From a bacterium (GTDB lineage: Bacteria; Acidobacteriota; Thermoanaerobaculia; Multivoradales; J023): 64,000 bases of DNA. Of this stretch, positions 27,055-35,567 are shown piece after piece. Where the stretch lies: contig JAAELT010000696.1 of assembly GCA_024226315.1 (NCBI GenBank), positions 1 to 64,000 on the forward strand. Direction: 5' to 3'. Each line of letters opens with the position of its first letter. Within the stretch, counting starts at the first letter, position 1. A program made the translations under genes and the position numbers. The notes below the pieces were generated by a model that did not search any database, was not told where the DNA came from, and saw only the letters and a program-made list of their open reading frames with translations.

Positions 27055-28314
27055 TCAAACCAGCTCTTCCGGCTTCATGCTCGCCAGCAGCAGCTCGGCG
27101 GTGGAAACGATCTCGAAGCCGCACTCTTTCGAGATCTGCTCGGTGAAAGACGATTGGTCGAAGCAGCGGGCGACGATCTTGGCGTCGGTGTACTTGCCCG
27201 ACAGCCACAGCGCGGTGCGGATGTTGACGCCGTCGATTCCGCAGCCGAGCACGAAGACCGGCTGGGTGTCCGAGGCGCCGATCAGCTCCTGGGCGCGCTG
27301 CCAGGTACCTGGATGCTGCAAATCGGCCTCCACGACCTCACGGCGGTAGTCGCCGACGAACCCCACCTGTTCCTCGAAGACGAGCGACAGGTGCTCGGCC
27401 AGCAGGTCGATCAGCACCACGGTCTGGAAATGGCCGACGGCACGCTGCTGCAGCTCGTCGAGCACGGTCTGCCCGAAGCGGCCGAAGCCGGCCAGCACCA
27501 CCACATCGGGAATGTTCTCGGTGAGGTTGAAGTGGGGCAGCAGGGTGGCGTCGACCAGGTGGCGGGCGGCCGAGCGGTAGCTGTTGAACTTGGAGACCTC
27601 GGTCAGGATGTCGGTCTGCTCGAGCACCCGCAGCAGGCGGATGTCCGAGACGTGCACCAGGGTGTGCGTCGCGAGCTCGGGGCGGATCCGGCAGATGCGG
27701 GAGGCGGCGTCGAGGTTGGCGTAGTCTTCGCCGGTCAGGAGCACTACACTTTTCGCCCGCTCCAGCCGCAGGGAGGCGAGCACCGCCTCGCTCGAGATGT
27801 CGCCGTAGAGCACCTGGATGCGGGCCCGCTCGCTCACCGCCTGGACCTGCGGATTCTCCGCCCGGCGCTCGACCACCACGACCGGTACCGTCGGGTTGCT
27901 GGCGCGCAGGCGTTGCAGGTAGAGCAGGGTCAGCCGGCCGCAGCCGCCGATCACCACGTGGCCGCGCATCCGGCGCAGCCGCCAGGCGGCGGGCCTGAGC
28001 ACCAGCATGACGCCTTCGAACAGCGCCGAGGTGGTGATCGCCGGCGCCGCGAAGTAGGCGAACCAGAGCATCACTCGGCCCCACATCGGACCGCCCCTGG
28101 GCACACCGAGATCGAGGCCGCCGAAGACGAAGAGCCCGAGGGTGTAGTAGATCTTGGCCGGCAGGCCGGTATCGGGGACGCCCTCGCGATCACTCAGGCC
28201 GACACCGGACAAGAGTCCCACGAGGCCCACGCCGAAGACCGCCAGGAGCACCAGGACCCGCCACCACAGGCCGCTCCGACGCAGGGATACGAACGCGCTC
28301 TGACCGGCTCTCAT
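27055..28314 (-). CDS. Ion-channel-like protein with tandem RCK/TrkA-N domains
   Basis: The 419-residue protein has two N-terminal membrane helices (VLVLLAVFGVGLVGLLSG and MLWFAYFAAPAITTSALFEG) and two Rossmann-type RCK/TrkA-N domains (HVVIGGCGRLTLLYLQRL near residue 120 and VVVLAGFGRFGQTVLDEL near residue 275). This resembles prokaryotic two-helix potassium channels gated by nucleotide-binding RCK domains. The pore loop (YYTLGLFVFGGLDLGVP) lacks the TVGYG-type selectivity filter, so ion selectivity is doubtful. It is convergent with the esterase gene, and 39 bp separate it from the upstream DUF3999 gene on the same strand. Confidence 0.85.
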   Translation of the reverse strand: MRAGQSAFVSLRRSGLWWRVLVLLAVFGVGLVGLLSGVGLSDREGVPDTGLPAKIYYTLGLFVFGGLDLGVPRGGPMWGRVMLWFAYFAAPAITTSALFEGVMLVLRPAAWRLRRMRGHVVIGGCGRLTLLYLQRLRASNPTVPVVVVERRAENPQVQAVSERARIQVLYGDISSEAVLASLRLERAKSVVLLTGEDYANLDAASRICRIRPELATHTLVHVSDIRLLRVLEQTDILTEVSKFNSYRSAARHLVDATLLPHFNLTENIPDVVVLAGFGRFGQTVLDELQQRAVGHFQTVVLIDLLAEHLSLVFEEQVGFVGDYRREVVEADLQHPGTWQRAQELIGASDTQPVFVLGCGIDGVNIRTALWLSGKYTDAKIVARCFDQSSFTEQISKECGFEIVSTAELLLASMKPEELV

Positions 28315-28353
28315 GACGCCTGAGCTTAACCTCCGGCGGCGGAACTTCCCATC

Positions 28354-30417
28354 TCATCCATCCCGCGGTTCGTCGGGAGCTCTGCGGGCCAGCCTCAGAG
28401 TGAGCAGCGTCAGCACGGCGACCGCCGCGGCCAGCGCGATCCACAGGAGCAGTCGCTGGAGCCCAGCGTCGGTGGCGAAGCGGGACCGCGGGTCGTGATC
28501 CGGGTTGCGCTCCAGCACGGCGGCGGTCGCCGGCGAGCCGGCCACGGCCAGCACCACGGCGCGCACACGGGCGAGCTCGTAACTGGGCCGACGATCCTCG
28601 GGATGTCCCAGCAACAGGGTGTACTCGCCCGGCGGTGCCGCGAAGTACAGCTCCGCCACCGGGAAGCGTGCTTCGACCCGTTCGAGCAGCAGGGGAGCGT
28701 CGTCACCGTCTCGGATCCGCAGCTCCAGCGCCTCGAGCCGCCGAGCCCCGAACGTGATCCGGACCGGCCTCGGATCGCCGGCGCGACGCGCCAGACGTCC
28801 GTGAGCGAGGGTTTCCTCGGTCTCGCCTCGCGGCTCCACCAACTCGAAGTCCCGGTCGAAGAACGGCACCGGAGTGTCGAGGACGATCTCTTCGATCTTG
28901 GCGGGCGTCACCGGTAGGGACAGAGCGTATCGGGAGGTACCGTCCTCGGTCGCTGGTGGTGACGGTGCCAGCAGCCGCAGATCGCGGGCGGCGTCCGGCT
29001 CCAGGAGGTAGGCCCACTGGCGTCCCTCGCCGTCCACGATCCTCAGGTCCGCCAGATCTGCGCGCGCCAGTGCCAGGTCTTCGACCGTCAGTCGGTAGCG
29101 CGCCAGACCCTCGGCGGATGCGGTCACACGGAGTCTTCGGCGATGGCTGTATGGCTCGACTTCGATGGCGCTTCCCGGCCGATGGGCGAAGGCCAGGACC
29201 GGTGCCGGATCGAATTCCGGATTCGGCTCAATGGTCCCCGTGCGGATCTCGCCGAGCAGCGCCGGATCGTAGAGCCGTTCGACCACCTCGACTTCGGAGC
29301 CGCTGACCGGCAGCTTCAGAGGTAGCGCCGCCAGATCGTACTGCGGACGGAAGGCCCGGCCGCCGCCGAAGCGCAGGATGCCCGCCGGCCGGGCGCCGTC
29401 CGTCGCCGGCAGTGACAGCAGCAGTGCCGGTCGGCGCACCACGGCGCTGACGGCGAGATCCTCGAGCGGCGAGCTGTCGCCATCGGCGATCACCACCCGC
29501 AAGCGGTCGCCGCGTGCCGGCCGCAGTGGGATCTCCAGCTCTTCGACCGGGACCGGAGCGGGGAGTCTGAAGAGTATCCGGGCGCCCAGCTTCTCTCGAG
29601 CCGCTCCCGGGCCGTCGTCCCACACCTCGACCCGTCGGTTGAATGCGGCGGTGCTGGTCTCGAGAAGCAGCAGGTCGGGGACCACGCCGCCGGGCCGGGC
29701 GGCTTCCAGCAGGGTGCGGCGATCGGCCGAGCGTTGCGACAGCTTCTCGAGCTCGAGGCGCGCCCGCCGCGCGGTGGGGAACGAGCGGGTGCTCTGGTAG
29801 CTCAAGCCGGGGTCGAGGAAGGCGCCCTCCTCGCCTTCCAGGGTCACTCTCACGCGACCCGTGAAGGCCGGCAGGGTCAGGCGGGTTTTTTCGCGCGGCG
29901 GTTCGGTGAGGCGGAAGATCGAGCCTTCGGCGAGCCGGCTCTCCGCGCCGTCCGCCGTCCTCGCCGTCACCAAGATCCGCCGCACGTAGCTGGCGGCTCG
30001 TGCGTCGATCACCAGATCCCAGAAGCCGGTTGGGGAGACCTCGGGGGGCGCGGCGATCTCGTAGGTCTCGACCGTCCGCCGCGGGGCCTCGTCCCCGCCC
30101 GGGCGGCCACGGGAGACCTCGAGCAGCTCGGGGGTGAAGCTCCGCCGGACCTCGACGCGGGTGTCGGGCTGCGGGCCGCCGTCCACCAGGAAGGGCACCT
30201 CGCGTCCGTCTGCGTCGAAGACCCGCAGATCCGACAGGTCCCGGCGGCAGGCCTTGATCACCTCGACCGGCAGCACCAGGCGCGACAGCCGGTCGTCGTC
30301 GGCATGGAGATCGACCTGCTGCGGGAACAGGGTGCGCAGATCGGGCGTCGCCGCTCCGGCGGACGCCGTGGCGGCGACCGAGGCGATCCACAAGGCGACG
30401 CCGATCGCTCGTCTCAC
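28354..30417 (-). CDS. DUF3999 family envelope protein
   Basis: The 687-residue protein has a signal peptide (IGVALWIASVAATASAGA), a long beta-rich extracytoplasmic region and a single C-terminal membrane helix (LLLWIALAAAVAVLTLLTL) with a short basic tail. The order and the RLVLPVEVIKACRRDLSDLR start are typical of DUF3999. These proteins are encoded next to DUF2339 proteins in many Gram-negative bacteria, as here. The GTG at 30417 overlaps the DUF2339 stop (GTGA), so the pair is translationally coupled. Function of the pair is not known. The topology suggests a periplasmic partner of the polytopic DUF2339 protein. Confidence 0.82.
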   Translation of the reverse strand: MRRAIGVALWIASVAATASAGAATPDLRTLFPQQVDLHADDDRLSRLVLPVEVIKACRRDLSDLRVFDADGREVPFLVDGGPQPDTRVEVRRSFTPELLEVSRGRPGGDEAPRRTVETYEIAAPPEVSPTGFWDLVIDARAASYVRRILVTARTADGAESRLAEGSIFRLTEPPREKTRLTLPAFTGRVRVTLEGEEGAFLDPGLSYQSTRSFPTARRARLELEKLSQRSADRRTLLEAARPGGVVPDLLLLETSTAAFNRRVEVWDDGPGAAREKLGARILFRLPAPVPVEELEIPLRPARGDRLRVVIADGDSSPLEDLAVSAVVRRPALLLSLPATDGARPAGILRFGGGRAFRPQYDLAALPLKLPVSGSEVEVVERLYDPALLGEIRTGTIEPNPEFDPAPVLAFAHRPGSAIEVEPYSHRRRLRVTASAEGLARYRLTVEDLALARADLADLRIVDGEGRQWAYLLEPDAARDLRLLAPSPPATEDGTSRYALSLPVTPAKIEEIVLDTPVPFFDRDFELVEPRGETEETLAHGRLARRAGDPRPVRITFGARRLEALELRIRDGDDAPLLLERVEARFPVAELYFAAPPGEYTLLLGHPEDRRPSYELARVRAVVLAVAGSPATAAVLERNPDHDPRSRFATDAGLQRLLLWIALAAAVAVLTLLTLRLARRAPDEPRDG

Positions 30418-33400
30418 GGCTTCTCCTTGCGGCGGCCGAAGACGAAGCGCTGATAGGCCAGGGAGACCAGGATCAACGATACGGCCAGCCCCATCAGCGA
30501 GGCGACCCGGTAGAGGTCCGTGAGCTCCCCGAGGTCGTAGAGGAAGACCTTGCCGATCGCCAGGATCAGGAACGCCAGGCTGATCCAGCGCAGGCCGCGA
30601 CTGGCGCGCGCCATGCCCAGCGCCAGCAGGACCAGCGCGTAGGCGATCCAGGCCAGGGACATGGCGAGGTCGCGCGCCGGCAGGCGGACGAAGGAGATCG
30701 TCAACCGCTCGCCGGTCGAGAAGTAGTCGAAGATCGTCAGGTTGATCCACACGAAGACCACCGCGATGGCCGCCAGGCTGCAGGCTGCGGCTCCGGCCGC
30801 CCGCCCGCCGTAGAACGGCCGTTCCCAACCGCGGTGGCGGGCGACCTCCAGGCGATGGAGCACCCTGGCGGCGCCCACCAGGGCAGCGGCGGGCACCAGG
30901 TAGGTGTAGAGCAGCCAGTTGAGCACCGGCCAGCCGCCGTGGGGGTAGTAGCCGAGGAGCGCGGGATTCGCCACCAGGCGCAACGTCGCGGCGGCCAGCA
31001 GGGCCAGGCCGAAGTACTTGAGGCCCAGGTGGTCGAGCCGGCGCCACAGCAGGATCACGGCGAGCCCCTCGAGCGCCCAGCCGAGGGTGATCCACTCCTT
31101 CTCGAGCTGCAGCGGGATGGCGACGCTGGCGAAGCCCAGGGCGGCGGCGGCGAACCATACCAGGCGGCTCTTGCCGACAGCGTCGTCTGTGCCCCACAGG
31201 TTGCGGGCACGGAAGGCGGCGGCGAGCGACAGCGCACCCAGGGCCACCGGCAGGATGCCGATGGCGGCGTCGCCGAAGGTGCTTTCGAACGACGCCTTCA
31301 GGGGCACGAACCAGGCCGGCCCGGCGAGCGCCGCGGCGCGCCAGGCCCAGGGGCTCTCGCGCAGGCCAGCGCGGGCGAGGAACGGCCAGGCGGTGAACAA
31401 CACCGCCGCAACCGCCTGGACGGCGAAGCCCGAGGCGTCGCCGTGCACCGCGGTGGTTTTCAGGGTGTGGGCCAGGGCGGTGACGCCGGCCGCGACCAGG
31501 TACCAGCTCCCGGAGCGCAGGCGCGTCGCGGCCAGAGCGACCAGAAAACCGAACGCCAGGGTGACGCTCGAGTACAGGCCCGAGGACAGGGAGCGGTCCG
31601 ACGCCTCACCGAGAAACAGGATCAGCAGCACGAGCGGCAGGGCGGCTGCCGCCGTGTCGCGCCGGTAGAGCGGCGCAGGGGCCGGGGCGCGGCCGAGCAG
31701 CGCCACCACCTGCAACGCAATCGCCGCCGTCAGCGCGGCGAAGAGCGCCGGCCAGGACGGGCCGTGGTCCACGTTGAAGAACCCCAGACCGAGACCCAGG
31801 CCGAGGGCCGCCAGCAACCTGCGCGGCACTTTTCCCGGCCCGGAGCCCTGGCGCCAGAGCAGGGCGGCGAGCCCCGACCAGCCGACGAGGAACGGCCAGA
31901 AGGCGGCGGTCGCCACCTCCAGCGGCAGGAAGATCAGCAGCGCCAGAAATCCGGCGGCGGCGACCAGCGCCGGCCGCCGCGGGCAGCCGGCCTGGGAACC
32001 GAGCTCGAAGAACAGGTGGAAGACCCCGGCCAACGCCAGGACGCAGAGCACCAGCTCCCAGGCCAGAGCGTCGTCGATCGCGCCGCCCCCCGGGACGATG
32101 ACCCGCGGACTCCACACCGCCACCACCGCCACCACGGCGGCGGCCGCCGCCAGGCCCGGGAGCGCCTGGTCCCAAACCCGACCGAGCCACGAGGCCAGGG
32201 CCGAGAGCAGCAGCAGCAGCGCCGCCAGCGGCACCAGATGGGGCCCGAGATCGGCGCGGCCGGCGAAGTAGAAGGCGAAGGCGAAAGGCAGCAACACGCC
32301 ACCCGTCTGCGCCAGTCGCCACGCCGGCAGTTTCTTCTCCTCGGCCGGCGCGCCCCGCCCCGCGAGGGCATAGACGACCGCGAAGATCGCGAGGATCCCC
32401 AGGCCCAGCAGGACGCGGTCGGCGTCCATCCGGCCGACGATCCACGCTGCCTGGTAGAGCGCCGTGAACCCCAGGCTGAACAACGCCAGGCCCGGCCAGC
32501 CGCGCCTGGCGGCCAGGATCAACAGGCCGGCATTCAGTAGCAGCAGGTAGCCGAAGAGCGTGATCGGGCGGTCCTCACCGGTGGACAGCAGCGCCGGCGT
32601 CAGGAAGCCGCCGATCAGGCCGAGCGCGGCGATGACCAGCGAGCCGTAGCGCCAGGAGAGCACGCCGCAGGCCGCCGTGATCAAGACCATCAGCACGAAG
32701 GCAATGCCGGCAGGGATCAGCTCGTAGAGCGCCCGCGCCGCCCACACCGCGGCGTAGAGCAGCACGACGCCGGCGCCGGCCAGGGCGTTGGCGGTGGCGT
32801 CGTAGCCGCCGCGCCGGCGGCGCAGCGCCTCCGAGCCGACGATCGAGGCCAGCCCGGCCAGAATCCCCAGGGTGACGCGCACGACCGGCGGAATCAGGCC
32901 CTGCTCGATCGAGTACTTGAGAAACAGGAACCCCGCCAGGGCCAGGGCCGCGGCGCCGAGCACGGCGGCGCCCCGCACCCCCAGCCAGCGCTCCCAGTCG
33001 ATGCGCTTCGGCGGCGACGCCTCGACCGCCTCGACCGGCTCGACCGGCTCGACCGGCTCGGCCGGCTCGACCGGCTCGGCCGGCTCGAGCGGTACTTGGG
33101 GAATTGCTTCGGGAGGCACCGGCTCGCCGCCGGTCACCGGGACTTCCCCTCCGGGCGGCGGTGCGATCGGTTGGGGTGCCAGACTCGGGATCTCGAGCTC
33201 GGCCGGCGGAATCTCGGCCTCCGGCTCGGGCTCCGGGGCCGCTGGCTCGCGCGTGGCGGCCGCCGCCTCGGGCCTCCCTGCTTGCTCGACCGACCGACGG
33301 AGCACCTCGATCGTCGTTTCCAGGTCGGTGATCCTGGTATGGGCGATGGTCAGGCGCTCGGAGACCAAGCGCAGCCAGATTCCCAGCCCGATGACGAGAA

Positions 33401-33431
33401 AAAGCAGCAGAAGCGCGAAGAGACAATCCAT
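30414..33431 (-). CDS. DUF2339 family polytopic membrane protein
   Basis: The 1005-residue protein begins with a membrane helix (CLFALLLLFLVIGLGIWLRL), then a short coiled coil, a Pro/Glu-rich linker (residues about 50-155, including repeated EPVEP units), and more than 25 hydrophobic segments to the C-terminus. This is the DUF2339 architecture. Landmark sequences include RIDWERWLGVRGAAVLGAAA and NPALLGYYPHGGWPVLNW. I chose ATG 33431, which has GGGAG six bases upstream and starts at the first helix. The upstream extension has no ribosome site. It is coupled to the DUF3999 gene. Confidence 0.88.
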   Translation of the reverse strand: MDCLFALLLLFLVIGLGIWLRLVSERLTIAHTRITDLETTIEVLRRSVEQAGRPEAAAATREPAAPEPEPEAEIPPAELEIPSLAPQPIAPPPGGEVPVTGGEPVPPEAIPQVPLEPAEPVEPAEPVEPVEPVEAVEASPPKRIDWERWLGVRGAAVLGAAALALAGFLFLKYSIEQGLIPPVVRVTLGILAGLASIVGSEALRRRRGGYDATANALAGAGVVLLYAAVWAARALYELIPAGIAFVLMVLITAACGVLSWRYGSLVIAALGLIGGFLTPALLSTGEDRPITLFGYLLLLNAGLLILAARRGWPGLALFSLGFTALYQAAWIVGRMDADRVLLGLGILAIFAVVYALAGRGAPAEEKKLPAWRLAQTGGVLLPFAFAFYFAGRADLGPHLVPLAALLLLLSALASWLGRVWDQALPGLAAAAAVVAVVAVWSPRVIVPGGGAIDDALAWELVLCVLALAGVFHLFFELGSQAGCPRRPALVAAAGFLALLIFLPLEVATAAFWPFLVGWSGLAALLWRQGSGPGKVPRRLLAALGLGLGLGFFNVDHGPSWPALFAALTAAIALQVVALLGRAPAPAPLYRRDTAAAALPLVLLILFLGEASDRSLSSGLYSSVTLAFGFLVALAATRLRSGSWYLVAAGVTALAHTLKTTAVHGDASGFAVQAVAAVLFTAWPFLARAGLRESPWAWRAAALAGPAWFVPLKASFESTFGDAAIGILPVALGALSLAAAFRARNLWGTDDAVGKSRLVWFAAAALGFASVAIPLQLEKEWITLGWALEGLAVILLWRRLDHLGLKYFGLALLAAATLRLVANPALLGYYPHGGWPVLNWLLYTYLVPAAALVGAARVLHRLEVARHRGWERPFYGGRAAGAAACSLAAIAVVFVWINLTIFDYFSTGERLTISFVRLPARDLAMSLAWIAYALVLLALGMARASRGLRWISLAFLILAIGKVFLYDLGELTDLYRVASLMGLAVSLILVSLAYQRFVFGRRKEKP

Positions 33432-33558
33432 GCGGTGCTCCCGGCGAGGCCTCGAGAAACGGCCACATCTCGATTGTAGCTCGACGGGCGGCCGGACCAC
33501 ACACTTCTTTTGCCATCTCGCCGCCGCCGGAGCAACGCGGGCGGCATGCGCTTACTGA

Positions 33559-33630
33559 ACCGAGCACGCCTACCGGGTGGCGCCGGTGACGGTCGACAAC
33601 GCCGAGTGGATCTACGCCCGGGCCTACGGA
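33559..33630 (+). pseudogene. Fragment of a polysaccharide deacetylase
   Basis: The plus-strand frame after a TGA at 33556-33558 reads TEHAYRVAPVTVDNAEWIYA then RAYG. This matches the internal RVAPVTVDNsEWIfA-AY motif of NodB-type polysaccharide deacetylases. No start codon or downstream domain remains, so it is a short relic of a deleted gene in the 242-bp gap between two minus-strand genes. Confidence 0.5.
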
Positions 33631-33673
33631 CTGGGTGCTGGCCGAAGCCGGCGTCGAGAGATAGCCTCCCGCT

Positions 33674-35428
33674 CTACTGAATCAGAGCGACCTGGACGCC
33701 CCAGGCGTCCGGGTCGTCGGGCGGCGAGGCGTTCCAATCGCGGTAGGCATGCGAGTCGTCGGTCTGGTAGTGCAGCACGTACTCGCCGGCATCGAGCTCC
33801 AGGGTGCCGTGGTACAAGCGGTTCTTCGACGCGCCGCCGGCGCGATCGGTCATCGGATAGGTCATCTCCCAGATGACCTCGCCCCTCGCGTCTTCGAGCC
33901 AGGCGTAGTCGTACATCTCGCCGTGCGTGCCCTCGCCGAGAGCGTAGACCGAGACCTCGGTACGGCCGTCGAGAGTGAACTCGTGCCGTTTATGGCTGTG
34001 GCTGCGCACCCGGGCGATCCGCGCGAGGACCGAAGGGTCGTCGTCTTCGCGGTACTCGCCGACCATCGCACGGTCGAAGCCGTCGGCGCCGAACAGCGTG
34101 ATTCCCCAGCGCTCGGGATAGTTCGGCGGCGCGGCGTTCCAGTCGCGGTAGGAGTGCGAGCCGTCGGTGACGAAGCCGACGATGTAGCTGCCCGCGTCGA
34201 GCCGGATCATCTCGTCGCTGACTCGGTTGTTCTTCGAGCCGCCGGCGTGTGCGGTCTGCTCGAAATCCATCGTCCACACTTTCTCGCGGCTGCGGGCGTT
34301 CATGATCCAACCGTAGTCGTCCATGCCGTGCTCGTGTCCCTCGCCGAGGGCGTAGACCCGCACCTTCATGGGCTCCGAGAGCGTGAAACCGTGGGTACGT
34401 TGTTCGTCGTCGCGCATGCGGCTCAGCTCGGCCACCACCAGCTCGTCTTCCGGCAGGTGACGGTATTCGTAGGACTTGGCATAGCGCAGCTGCTCGGGAT
34501 CCTTGGCCCACAGGGTGAGGCCCCAGAACGACGGATCGCGAGGCGGCAGGGCGTTCCAGGCCTCGGGCGAGTGCGAGCCGTCGGTGACGAAGGAGGCGGC
34601 GTACTTGCCCGCCGGCAGGGTCACGGTGTCGTAGGCCACCCGGTTCTTCTTGGCGCCGCCAGCGGGTCTCGAATCCTGGAAGGTGAAGGTCCAGACCTTC
34701 TCGCGGGTGTCGGCGTCGACGATCCAGCCGTAGTCGTAGCCGCCGTTGTCGTTGAGCTCGCCGACGGCATAGATCAGAAGCTCCATCGACTGCTCGAGCT
34801 CGAAGCCGAGGTCACGGGAGGAACGGTCGTCCTCCGCCACCAGGGCGATGATCGCATCACCCCGCAGCTGGTCATGGGTGGCTTCCAGATCCTCGTCGTC
34901 GAGCTCGAGCCCGGAGCCGCGTACCGCGAGCATCAGGTCGCCGACCGCTTCCTCGTAGTCTTCACTGTCGTCCCAGCCGAACATCCGCGCCATGGAGCGC
35001 GCCGCGCTCTCCCACCAGCCGTCGTCGTCGCCGTCGTGGGTCGGGTAGGTGGCGTAGTAGGCCTCGTAGGTGCCGGCCTCGAGCCGCACGGTCTCGTCGT
35101 ACTCGCGCAGGTCGCGCCGGCGCTCGGCCGGCCGAGCGTCCTTCATGTCCCACACGACCTCGCGGCTGTCGGCGTCCAGGATCCAGGCGGCCGCCATCTC
35201 CATTTTGTGTCCGCCGCGCCGGAGCTCGAATCCCAGCGCCTCGATGCGCACCTCCTGCGCGCGGTCGAGCTCGAAGCCCTGGACTTCGACGTCTCCCGGC
35301 TCCAGATCGTCGATTTCGGCCAGTAGTCTGTCGTCGGCAGTCGCCGGCAGCGCCATGACCATGCTCGCCGCGAGCAGGCCCGCCGTCAGCAGGCCACCGT
35401 TCTTGACGTATTCGATTCGTCTTCTCAT
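33674..35428 (-). CDS. Secreted protein with four internal repeats
   Basis: The 584-residue protein has a signal peptide (LTAGLLAASMVMALPATA) and four related units of about 120-130 residues, the first degenerate and the last three clear (starting near residues 210, 345 and 470). Each has a YALGEG/YAVGEL strand, a W-[I/L]-x-[D/N/E]-A-[R/D] motif, AGG-x-K-N-R, L-x-AG-x-Y and TDxSHxxxxWNAxPPxxPxxWG. The Asp-Ser-His and Trp-Asn-Ala cluster is conserved enough to suggest a ligand site. I know the repeat only from uncharacterised exported proteins. ATG at 35428 follows AGAGGAG by about eight bases. It is divergent from the phosphatase gene. Confidence 0.8.
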   Translation of the reverse strand: MRRRIEYVKNGGLLTAGLLAASMVMALPATADDRLLAEIDDLEPGDVEVQGFELDRAQEVRIEALGFELRRGGHKMEMAAAWILDADSREVVWDMKDARPAERRRDLREYDETVRLEAGTYEAYYATYPTHDGDDDGWWESAARSMARMFGWDDSEDYEEAVGDLMLAVRGSGLELDDEDLEATHDQLRGDAIIALVAEDDRSSRDLGFELEQSMELLIYAVGELNDNGGYDYGWIVDADTREKVWTFTFQDSRPAGGAKKNRVAYDTVTLPAGKYAASFVTDGSHSPEAWNALPPRDPSFWGLTLWAKDPEQLRYAKSYEYRHLPEDELVVAELSRMRDDEQRTHGFTLSEPMKVRVYALGEGHEHGMDDYGWIMNARSREKVWTMDFEQTAHAGGSKNNRVSDEMIRLDAGSYIVGFVTDGSHSYRDWNAAPPNYPERWGITLFGADGFDRAMVGEYREDDDPSVLARIARVRSHSHKRHEFTLDGRTEVSVYALGEGTHGEMYDYAWLEDARGEVIWEMTYPMTDRAGGASKNRLYHGTLELDAGEYVLHYQTDDSHAYRDWNASPPDDPDAWGVQVALIQ

Positions 35429-35567
35429 CCTGAAGCTCCTCTGTCGTCCTTCACTGAAGCTATACGTAGATGAGACTGCCCGAGTTCCGAAATCGAACCC
35501 GGATGCTCGGTACGACGTATTCTATGATCTCGTCAGAGTCCGACCCGACTGATGTAAGAATCGAGCC

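Noticed and set aside
31055..31197. Extension of the DUF3999 frame to 947 residues
   Set aside because: The upstream 260 codons overlap the DUF2339 gene in another frame and lack hydrophobic or domain features. GTG 30417 gives a signal peptide and a coupled start.
32560..33558. Plus- and minus-strand proteins overlapping the start of the DUF2339 gene
   Set aside because: They are repeats of Ser/Gly/Thr or Arg/Gly produced by the EPVEP-coding repeat in other frames.
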